Made by a program: the position numbers and the translations under genes | In this document: positions 26,301-38,300 of the stretch, piece by piece | How the letters are laid out: the number at the start of each line of letters is the position of its first letter | How positions within the stretch are numbered: the stretch's first letter is position 1 | Notes under the pieces: model-generated | The model's input: the letters and a program-made list of their open reading frames with translations, nothing else | What the model was told of the DNA's origin: nothing | Databases searched by the model: none | Assembly: GCA_914767715.1 (NCBI GenBank) | Contig: OU612072.1 | Span: forward strand, 14,570,001 to 14,634,000 | Direction of reading: 5' to 3' | DNA from: Membranipora membranacea | Lineage: Eukaryota; Bryozoa; Gymnolaemata; Cheilostomatida; Membraniporidae | Length of the DNA stretch: 64,000 nucleotides

Positions 26301-29300
26301 TTGCAGCTTTGACATTTATCATCTCAAAAGGAAACTGGCTCAATTTCCGAATTAATAAATTTGAGAATCTTAAAGGGCAACCAAGTTTCCCAGCAATGCA
26401 TTAATGGGTAGCACATAATGTGCTGGGCAGCATCAGCTTTGTGCATTACGTGATGCAAAACTCAAAGTAGTTGCTGACTCTAAGCTGGGTAACACTTCAG
26501 TTTAGGGGAGGTTCCAAGACTTTGCTGTAATAATTATAGAGCACAGGCTAAATAATAACAGGAACAGGAAACTGCTATGTGGTATTCTCTTTTAGCTGAG
26601 TTTCAGTACCTGATGGAAGAAATGTTTCACAAGAATTCTGGCTGAATAATCATCCGAATTATATTTTGTCTTTTTCCATATGCAGAAGGTGCAATCTGCT
26701 ATTGATCAATGGCCATCAATGAGAAGTTGTTTGAAACCTTGGTTGCCCTTTCACAGCAATTATAATAAATTCGGAGTCGCCCACTCTCTCGGCCAGTCAA
26801 GGGAGGAAAACCTGTAAGGAAACCTGTGGAAAATCCTATTTTGATGACATTGACACTGATATATTTTATGATTTGTGAATGGTGTTTAGTGGATTCTCCC
26901 ACGTTCACTGGCCGAAATGCCAGATTCCGAAAAATCGTTCACACCGTCAGCCTTGGTAAATGATTCATATTGTATTGTTACTCCCTAGTCCATTGTCGCG
27001 ACAATTATCATTTACCGCTCCATTTTTTACATCAGCTTTTTGTATTAATTTACAGTTCGCTCCTCTTAATTCAAACCACTACCACAAAATTTTGTACTAA
27101 TTAAGCAACATTTGAATTATTTGACATTAGAATGCATTGAGATTTGGTGGAAGAAACCAATTTCCCTTGTCTGAATTAACAGGAGTTTTGAAAAATATAT
27201 AGTCTGAATTAAGCGGAGCACACTGTAGTAGTTTTAGTGATGTTTGGTGAATTTCATTTCATCCTCATGCTACCTCACTTAGATGCCTACGGATGCTATC
27301 CGATAAGATGGCATAATTTTCGTTGCAGAATTAGGCATTGTTACTAAACAATGCAAAAATCTGTCAAAATTAGCTTTGTTCAATTCCCCTTTGATGGTTT
27401 AGGCTTGCAAACCAACATTATTGTTCCTTTAGCATAGTTTATCAATTTAGATACATTACATTGTCGTGTTCAATTGCAAAATATCTTTTCTAGTAATATG
27501 GATCAAAAAGGGGCAGTTTAAAAAGCATTTCACAGCGCTTCACCCATGAGAATCTTTATTGAGCGTAGATTTTTGCAATCTGAATCGGTGAACAGGGTTG
27601 GATAAGAATTAGTTCTTTAGAGTTAATTTCGTTGTTGAGAATAGAGAGGTTGCATACTGGCAGTAATTTACTGGGTTACATCTGCTTGTGCGTTATTTCA
27701 GCTTGTAGTGCCCCTTCTAAGCCAACTCCAGGTAGAATTTTCATTGGTTTACAATTTCCCCTTTTATCCTAGGAAAAAAACAGTTTTTTTACCCCTCAAA
27801 AACCTGCTTTATCACCGAAGTTTGCTAGTTTTGTTATACCTGCTGCATGGTTTACTGTTACACAGCAACCCGTTTAAGTACTTAAATATTTCTTATTGCT
27901 TATTGTTTAGTGCAACAGATGAAAAAATTACCTGCGATACAGCATGTCATTCAACCAGGCTTTAGTTCACCTGCAGGTATAGTTTATGTAGTTAAGTATA
28001 GTCTGAGATTTATGCTATGCATACGAAAAAATGCTACAGAGCTGCTACTAGTTTTATTGAATGGATACTGTATCCCCGTTTCACTCACTACTAGCTTATA
28101 CTGGGCTATGAGTTGTTGACTTTTGAGTTTCTAGACTAATCATTGCACCCACCCTAGGTATATTCCTTTCCGCAACATTGAAGTCATCATTGAATGCTTG
28201 TGGGGATGAGGTTGATTTAGTCTACGATTTGACACTGAACCCTAGGCTTTGCCCAATGTAAGCCTGCATGAAAATAGTTGGGAGTTGATATGAAACTCAT
28301 TGATGTTTTATTTCTTAAGCCCCCAGTCAACAAATTTGTAATCTCAGACTTTTATGTTTCACATCTTTACTGAGTGACCCAATTATTGTTTATCAAATCA
28401 GGGCTATTTATACATGTCAGCAAACTTGTCTAGATCCCCTTCCCCGAATGTGTTTTGAACGGTATAACCTAGTCATTGTTTTGGCTCTAATTGGTTGATT
28501 GTAAAGGCAACAGCCAATCATAGCAAACAACTTTGCTATTATTGGCCCAGTATTCAGATGAGGACTATGATGCTGTTCATTGTTTGTATCAATTAGGGGC
28601 CAATGGTCTGTTACAACTGTTCTAACATACAATCAGAATGTGCACCATCGTTAAATTTAGGGAATTATTTCTCATGTTGAGGGGGGGGGGGGGGACATAG
28701 AAAAGCTCTGCATTTCTTCCTCGTTGTTCATAACTTCCCAATTATTTTGCTTTCTTTGGATCTTTGCTCAAGCTGCTTTCTCGGAACTTAAAATGCTGGT
28801 TGTGTTTTGTGTGTATGGATCGCCTTATCAATTTGTTACCGAGGCATTTCTGTAGTTCTTGGCTAAAGCAAAATTTTGAGTTAGGCCATGAAAGTTCCCC
28901 CTGGGCGTGGGAAATTGACTCTGTATTAATATTCGGGTGATTGTTGTCAACAATTTGTACTTGGTTTCGATTGGTTGATAGCAGCAGCCAATAGGAACCA
29001 ACTGTTGTTTTACTTATAATGATCTCATAAAGTTGTTTCAAAATTGAATATATTTTGAAAGAAATTATGTTTTCATCATTCTGAGTCTTATTTATAGTAT
29101 AATATAATACAATATAATAAAATGTGAGTATCACATTTGGTTTTAGTTATTCAAACAAATCCCAAATATGATGGTGCTATAATCCGTAAGTGGCAGAAAA
29201 AGATTGCATGATACTATATACTATATTTCTAATCAAGTAATAACTAAATAAACACTCATTCGTTCGTGTACCCAACTCAAACAGAAAGAGAGATTTTTGC

Positions 29301-32300
29301 TGAAAGTTGCTTCTGGGAGCCGTGCAGTATGTCAACTTCTTGCACGGTAGCTAGTTGAGAGCGTTCTAATCACTTGTAATTTGCATTAAATGTTAACAGC
29401 CATTGTACTGGTGAAATGCAAGAATTTGGTTTGGCTTCTGTTTGGGACAGGCGTGATTTGTGAACCTGGCGCCAACATCAAACATAGTTTGTGTTATTTG
29501 GTGGCTTTGTGGCTTTGGTGCAAATAAATTTCTGTACAGTTGAAGGTGAAAATCCTCAGTTTTGTGTGGCTTTCAGCAAACTCTCTCACTCTTTCCATCA
29601 AATTTGAATTCCATATCATCTTAGGGTCCAGATCATAGAGGGCAGTTAGTAAACTACTTGTTCATTAACTTCCCATTTATCTCAAACACTGACAGCAAAT
29701 TATGTTTGGGGCGCAAAACAACTCTTCCACCATCCTGATACACTTTTCACCAAAGGGCAAGAATTGTGATCAAACATACCTAGTTTTGAATATATCCATA
29801 ACTTCAGTTTGCCAACAAAATGAAGAATTGCAAACAATCTTCTCAGCTAAAATCACAACCCTTTGACAAAGGACAGGGTTAAGAATTTACCTAGCCTTTT
29901 ACTATTCCATCTTCTCACATGCAGTGCATCATATCCTTGCTTTGATCTAGTACAGCTTATGTTTATGATTATTCTTATACCCATCTTTGCAAGCTAGTAG
30001 CTTCTCATCAGTGGCTACCACTGACTTTGTCCAATCAGATTCATCGTCGCTTATAACTGAGCACGGTAGTCGCTAGTATAGCTCTGTAGCATAATTCACT
30101 AACGATAACAAGCGTCATCTTCTTTCTCCTGATAATTATTTTGAAACCAACATTTTCTTTATTCCAAATTATGCATCAGGATTACTCTGATATAAAATTA
30201 CGACCTTCTTTCTGCTTAATCGTTTTACCATAAGTTTCTCTCACCAATAAAAGCCACTGATTCTTGGGTATGGTTCGATTAACGACACTGTCTTTCATCC
30301 CCTGAGCAGCATCATCACAACTATCAACTGAGACACCAGGCTAATCCATATTTGTTGACGTGATTGTGAAATAGTCCCGATTTTGGTATCAGTCTTAAAG
30401 TTCTTAGTCTAATTTAGAGTACTGCTCTAGGTCCATAAAAGACTACCCAAAGACCTTTGCATGTTATAGTCAGGTAGTTACTCATGACATCGTGGCATCA
30501 TAATGCAGAGAATCGGAGTTGCCTTCCCTTCTGGGAGGCACCTTTCCACCATCAATAATTCATACCAAGAAGAGCAATGAATTTTTTTACCATGCAAATC
30601 AGACAAAACTTTATCATGAGTAACTGCCTTACTATAACATACATTGGTATTTGGGTAGTCTTAAACAGCATGTGGTCCAGTTGTTAGTACCTTGTTATCT
30701 TAACCTGGAGTGAAATCAGTTTAAACTGGACCCCAGGCTGTTTAGCAACCTAGAGCAGTGTTCTTAATTAGACTGAGAACTCTAGAATTATACAAAGACC
30801 TGGTTCTTTCACAATCACTTAAAATTTAACTTATGTGTAGGAAAGCTCCATTTCACCTAGCTGAACAAGACACAAACGACTAATCTTAATCATTAATATA
30901 CGTGTATGTTCAAAGCTCGATGTCTAGGTACTTGTCACCCAGTATATTTTGGTTGTCATTTTTTCCACCTGATTATGGTTTAGAAGCCCTCTTTTCCTTA
31001 TAGCAGGTGGGTCTAGCTGTCCAGACAACATAATGCGTTGTAAGTGAATGAAACTGTAACTGTACACTTGTCTATGGTAGCGAGATTGGTGTGACAAGTT
31101 TTGATTTGCTTCTGTTGATTTCTATTCCAGCAATCCGATCCCCTTCTAAAAAGAAGACAACTCGACAGAGATCACTTACTGACCCAACAGCGACAGAAAA
31201 CCTGGCACTCAGCCACGATCCTGCTGGTTCGACAGGTAATGTATACCATCATTTGAGACAGCCAAAGATATGTCCTATCTGACTTAGTTGTAATATAGTT
31301 TTCCCGCTCTTTATAACCACTTCATGTTATATCATACATGATTGTTGGAGGACAACTTTCATAAGATATAATTGAAAAACTTATCTAATATGCAACACAT
31401 CAGCAAACCTAACAAAGCATAGTATATAGTAACAAATTTACAAGTACTCTTCCCATTTCTTTATGATTATTGGCTCAACCAATACTAATAAGAGTGAAAA
31501 TATAAAAATGCGTAGTTATATGTCATCAAAAAGCAATCTCCTTATGCAAATTGTTGTAACATTGTTATTGTAACTCCTTTTAGGTGTGAGTGGTGGTATA
31601 CTACACAGTAGTAAACCTGATCTAATCCCTCAGCAGTCAGCCACCTCATACAATGCAGAGGCTCCGAACCTAACTTCTACACATACATTCTCAGATAGGT
31701 AAGTTTGCAAATAAAATTCCCAGTCAATATCGGCTTCCACATGCTCAGTCGACCTCCAGCATCAACCTCCATGTGTTGAATAGCATATCTGATGCTACTG
31801 GACACATAGACCCTCATTGGTCCACTAGCTCTATTGCGTAGGGCCTACTTTTTTTTAATTTATATTCTTTGTCAATGCTTATCATTCCTTGTGTACCCTA
31901 AAATGGCTGGAATCATCTCCGAAGATGAAAATTGTTCTATTACAATGGTCATGGTTTGTGATTTACTAATTGTAACCATTTCAAGACACTGTGGTTAATG
32001 TATGTTCCTCTCTGATCGTTTTTCCTGCTGAAACAAAATTATGCTGTTAAGCTATTTTCTAGCTTTTCATAATTAATGCTTTTAGGTCTATGAACTATGC
32101 AGTAGGCCCGAGTTCCTCAGCGGGTACAGGATCATCACTACCACCAACACGGGACTCTCACGCACCGCCCCCTCTCCCTCCTGATGATACTCTACCACCA
32201 TATAGCGAGGAGCCACATACTTATGAGAAAACTACAGAGACTTCCTTACACACTTCTGTTGGTACGGGATAAATCTTAAAGTCACAGACCTACTAGGCCA

Positions 32301-35300
32301 AGTTTGGTATAGTTTTAAAGATCTCAGGCTGGAAAGTCATTGGGGCATATGAAATAAAGCAGCCTGTGAACCTAATTGCAGTAAAACTGCTGCAAAGTCT
32401 GAAAATTGGGATCATAGTGGATAGTAGTGATTTATTGCCTCCCCCTGACCACTATGATCCACTATGATCCTTGCCAAAATAATTAAAAAAAAACTAATCG
32501 CTATTTTCCACAATTTTCATTTTTTTATTATTCTTACTTGCCCTATGAACTGACAACATTTGATTTACCTGGGTAGTATATCCACTTTTCTAATAGGACT
32601 GACCCTATAAGCTGTAGCTACATATGCCGTTTTTCCATAGGATTGAAAGGAATAGGCCTAGCTATGAATAGGCCTGTGTAGCACCTTGACCAAGCTGTAT
32701 TCAATCTACAAGTTATGGAAATTACGGCCTGTGTAGCCATACCTTCATGCTACGATGAATTATGCTTGCTAAAGTGAATGTGAAAGAATCAGGTTTTTTG
32801 GGACCCTCTTAGAACCTTCCTCATCTCAACATGAAGTGATAATTGGTTGAAACTGAACCATAAACCATGATCAGCAGAATTTTCCCTAAATATGACAGAG
32901 AATACAAAAGTGATACCAATTACCTGATTCCTTCGTAATCATTAAGAAATTTTCTTCCTTGCTGGCTTATCAAAATAAATGTATTCATCAAGGTGTACTT
33001 ATTGGGTTGGTACAGCACTAGGCTTTTAAACCTCATAGATGAATGAGGGGGTAATTTCTAACGCTGCCCATAGTTTTTACCCTGACATGCAAGGAATTTT
33101 TTCGATGTCAAAATATTGCTCGGCTACTGCAGTCTTAGCTGTCAGGCTATATATTGCTTTGGTCCTTCTGTAGTCTTTAAACATGACTTAATGATTTCAT
33201 GACATCTTCAGGTGGAGCTCGATCTAAGTTTTCATCTAGTCCACAGATAAACACAGCGAGAGTACAGACTGTGTCTGGTATCGGAGTCGCAGGAGCGGAT
33301 AAATCAGGGGAAGATGCACAAGTGACAGATGAGGGGGTACAAACTACCGTGCCCCCTGTTGACAATGGAGGTAAGATTTCCTCAACTTTAATAATCATAC
33401 CAACTTTAGTCTCATATGCTAAAATTGATCGATCGCGATCATGTAGTTATTCGATAACGCTAGGCGGAACACGGAACAACTTTGATCCAATTTGCCTGTA
33501 TTGGTAGTTGTTCCTCCTTGTCAAGGCGGCTAACAAGCGGGAGTGACTCAGAAACCAGTCAAATTGGATCAAATTTGATTTGGGCCGGACGCGTGTGAAT
33601 GCATCAATAATACGCACAGGCTTTATTGTGTTTCAGTACGTAGTGATAGGCAAGTGGAGCTCTATTTCTGATTGGCTACTAAATAAAAAAGTCTGGTAGT
33701 AAGCTCCGCCCACTAATTTTTTGTTTTAGTATAAATATGCATTAAAACTGGCCAGGATATAGACCATAGACAAAACATACAAATGTTGTGTGTTTTGTCT
33801 AGGATATAGCCACTGTCTTTTGCTTTTAAATCTGCTATAGATAACAACTCACAGCCTATTTTCGGTCACTTGACACCGTCCCTCTAACCTTTTCAGGCTT
33901 ACAAGTCAAACATTTATGGGCATCAGGTACTAGTATTATTAGAAAAGTTTTAGTCAAACAAGCTTTCTCAAACGGACCATAAGGTAGTCCTGCAAAGCAT
34001 GATTAAGTTTATTTGTAAATTTACTATTGCTTCACAAAAGAAAGCTAGGTGTTGGGTCAGGTTGGCTGTAATCCAGCTGTTTAACTCAAGTTAATGGTGG
34101 TGTCACTTTTGGACCAGATTCATCTCAGGCTAGATTAACGAGGATGAAGTGTGGGCCTTCTTATCAGCTCCCCTTCTAAGCTTTCCTATTTTCTCTCTGC
34201 AATGCTCTCAGGCTAAACTTGGTCTCTCGGCTAAAAATTATTATCATCTTATAAATTAGAAGTAACTCCGATGAGGTGTGCCTACTTGCTAATGTAATGA
34301 CACTGGCTTGCTGTTGGGTCAGTTTATCAGGGTCAGTTGATCAGGGCCAAATATTTGAACAAGTGTACAATCATTTTCGAGCATGGTTCTCAGCCTTCTT
34401 AGACCATTGAAATCCATCCCATTGCCAAAAAAAAAAAGAAATTTACATATTTGGCCTCCCTCCTGTTATTTTTCTCCCCACTTTTTTAACTCACAAGTTA
34501 TTTACTGCTGGCATTGATCAGTTTCTATCGTATTAACCACACCGTGTTTTGTTCTTGTGCGCTTATGACACCCTAGCGAATTAATAAAATCTTAACTGCT
34601 TCAGTCGTCCAACTCGTTATTATGACTAAAAAACACAAACGCTTGGTTCTGTGAACTAATTATAATTAGGCTTTGAACCTCATGAGATTGGCAAATCATT
34701 GAATTTCTATTTTCAACATCCAAGAAAACATGGAAAAGACTATTTGAGGCTTTCCTTCTTACAACACCATTAAATATATATACTCATATATAACTTCATG
34801 AATTCATAGCTTCAAAATTTGAAACTTCAGTCACTGCAACTAAAAGTCTTCATTTTAGCAATCACATGACTTTGTGTGTTTCAAAAGACCTATATTTCAT
34901 AAATAATATATAATATACATAATATTATAACAATTGTAAATTAATCTGAATTGCCAATATTGTTGTTGTTGCATATCATTCACGCATAGATGTCACCAAG
35001 CCATATTAACAGCTAGTCCGCCATCGGTGTACAAATCAAATCTTCTATGCAATCTCAATATTTGTTGAACGTTTAGCTGAAGATTTAAATGTTTACAGGA
35101 ATTGGAATTGTTTGATTTGTCCTGTCAGTAGGATACTGGAACTAAAATGTTATTCAAGCAGTATAACATTTATGTCTTATTTGAAAATGTTTGTTTTTCG
35201 TATAGAAAGACCTCAACTTCACCTATGCCGAATGGTATGTGTTGTATATGTTCAATACAACACACCAATCATCCTCATTCATATAGTTTTATTTTACTCC

Positions 35301-38300
35301 AGGTAAAACCATATCAATGAGGATGATTGGTGTGTTGTATATGTTCAATACAACACACCAATCATCCTCATTGATATGGTTTTACCTGGAGTAAAATAAA
35401 ACTATATGAATGAGTAGGAGTTGACACAACGTTAACCAATCATTCAAGGCTAAAACCTCTAATTTCACTTTAATTTCTCCGATTGCTGCCATCCGGCTGT
35501 TTATTGAGGTCAATAATTGCATCTGTTTGATTTAATTTTTATGGTGCAATTTCAGGTCAGAAGCCAGGCTCATTCAGGAAGGATAAGGACAGACCAGATT
35601 TAAAGAAGGGAGTTCGCTTCTCAATGTCCGAGGAGGATGAAGAGCAGTCGTCATCCCCTACCAGGTAGGCCATATTCGAAAAATGTCTTTTATACTAAAG
35701 AAATAGGGACTAGCAAGCCGAAATATATCTGTGTTGCCTAACTTACCAATTGATGAAGCATTACTGATGCAAAATGCTCTTTGCCAGCAGCATGTTGGAG
35801 GTTTAGTTGTCGAATTTGTCAGCGAGCTACTGTATGGAAGAGGTCACTTTTCTCTTCAAGCTTGGCAATAACTTTCTGCTCCATTGCTTTCCCACGCTCT
35901 AATCCTTAAGTATAAACTGATTTGTGGGCCAGTAATAAACTCAACGCGGACCCCTTCTTCCCTGCATTGCTACAAATGAGTTTATGGCCCTCCAGAGTAA
36001 CGCTGGAAGCATGAAATATGATTTATATCCAATATTGTATTGTTCTGTTTGCTCGGCCTATATATATTTGTGTTATATAAAATCCTTGATAGAAGCCTGT
36101 GTTATCTGCACTGCTGTTAATCCTCAGTCTATGCACACATAAAGCTGAATATCCCACCCCTCCCCACCCTAAACGCATGTGATATGATTCTCCCACCATG
36201 TCTTGTAGTGATCAAACAGACAGTAGTGTAGCCAAATCACCAAGCGACAAGCCTCTGAGCCGTGAAGACGGGTCGGGTGCTGCAGCCCCCGCTGATGACA
36301 TTCCTGAATCTGAAGATGTGAGTGTGCCCTCAGTATTTCTAAATTTTTGTCTGAATACTCAGTCAGACTATTCATTATGGTCTTATTGCCCTGCGCCAAC
36401 GATCAATCCATATTATGGCAATACTGCCCTGCTTGGCATGGTCACAGTTGTGAAATGGCATGAAATAATTTTGTCGATGCATATTTGAACAAGTTGTCTT
36501 TGCATGTTGTTCTATTTCCATGTTAAAGTTAAACACCCCTACTAGGTCAAGGACCCGACTACACCCCTTACCTTCATTCAGATGAATAATATCCAAATCA
36601 TGAATAAGCCCTGGCATGCATGGTGACCCTCTTATTCACACAGACATCGAGACTACAATATTATGATGTGTATCTCTGATCGATAGAGTCAATTAAGTGT
36701 GAGTACCTAACAAGGACCCACTCATAATTAGAGAAAATAAATGCGGGTCGTCACACCATAGTCCTTGTGATGGTACTCATGCTAAGTGAAATAGTTCACT
36801 CTTCATCGATCAGAGATATTCATTCGTTAGTATACTACCTTGGGTTTCTGATCCTTTTTCCATATAAGTGTATCGGAAGTAGGATACTATTATTTCCAAC
36901 AACACTCTCAATAGTATTTGACAAGCAAAAGGTATAATTTACAGAGTTACACAGTTCTAAAACCCCCTACAGCATCAGGTATCTGTATCCATCACTGTGT
37001 GTTTTTCTTTTCCGACTAGATATAGCATGGTACTAGTACTAACACAGTGTAACGGGCTGTCTAGCCCAAGTTCCTTATATTTAACGTGAAAAGGTGATAG
37101 GGTGGTAACACTCACGCTCCCTAAACTCTTCTCTCCGTCTTATAAATAGTTTTCCCTGAGGAATTCCCTGCCAAGCCACTTGGCTTAACATTTCCACTTC
37201 TCAACTCGCACCATTGTGTTGTCTGCACTTACATGTTGACATTGATATGTCTTGAGAAAAGCGTACTGTCTGCAATTGGACCTGCTCAGTAAGCCACAAA
37301 AATATGTGAGGGATAATTCACCCGAAGTAGCCAATTTCTTTGATTCAAGGAAATAGGCTCAATTAAGTGGGGCAGTACCAACCTATGACAAGAACAACCT
37401 GTTAGTTAGCTTTTCAGGCATGGCAATGAAATTAGATGATCGATTGGATTAAAAGCTACTAATACAGAGCCACTTAGAAACTAACCCCAACTAACAAGGG
37501 ATATATTAGGTGCAACTCTATGCCATACATTAACACCTCCTACAATTTGTTATTCAGGGATCAACCATAACCAAACTCTGGTATTAGCTCAAATTTAGCT
37601 CTAGCGCTCTTTATAATTGCATCACCACCACCACTTGGGCATATTGTTGTGATTGCAGTGAACACCAACTTCCCCTTTGTTGTGTTTCGAGTGAATTAAA
37701 GCTCCCCATTGTTGTGCATTGAGTGAACACCACCCCCACATTGTTGTGTTTTGCGCCGACACAAACTTCATTTTATTTTATTTTGAGTGAACAATAGATT
37801 GGACAATAAAATTGCTTCCCATTGCGGTGCTCACGCAATAACGAAACGAAACGAAACCAGCACAGTGCCGAACACTGGAAGCCATTACCATCGAGATATT
37901 TGAAACATTGAAAACTCAAATGTCTTACCTAGATATAACATGCTAAGACCAGAGAAGGCACGCCACTTCATTGACAAGCTATGCTGTCGTATAATATTGG
38001 ATTTTAGAATTTTTGCAATATTACGCAGCTCAGGTTTCTAACCCTTTTCTCAGGTTGTTTAGGCAAGAATCATAATGTCTTGCATTTCTCATTTCCGCTG
38101 CTCAAACTTGATTTCACTGTTTGTGATGAACATCAATACATCAATACTTAGTAATGAATTGGTATTACTTTTGGAAATGAATTGATGAATTGCTTGTTTG
38201 GCGTTTCGCCTGAGCAAAGATTTGAACTCTATACAAATGTATTAAAATTTTAACCAACCGCAGTGCTCGATGATTGTGCCATCCAGTCTCATTATTTCCG

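Larger units (their letters stand above)
25843..31130 (+). other. PIP5K intron between kinase end and tail (5.3 kb)
   Basis: Apart from the candidate cassette exon 27911-27976 it contains a poly-G tract (28681-28694) and the nested foldback element at 30359-30820. The longer open frames here (such as 28742-29134 minus) are AT-rich with no recognisable protein content. Confidence 0.55.

Noticed and set aside
28742..29134. 130-residue open frame on the minus strand
   Set aside because: AT-rich, within a PIP5K intron, no recognisable protein features; consistent with chance.
36318..36488. Read-through extension of the PIP5K exon 36209-36317 to a stop at 36486
   Set aside because: Composition changes abruptly after GAT and a strong GTGAGT donor lies there. 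A retained-intron isoform is possible but unsupported.
38061..38150. Missing PIP5K exon between 36317 and 38450
   Set aside because: It has the right phase, but the donor (A|GTAATG) is weak and the composition does not match the tail.
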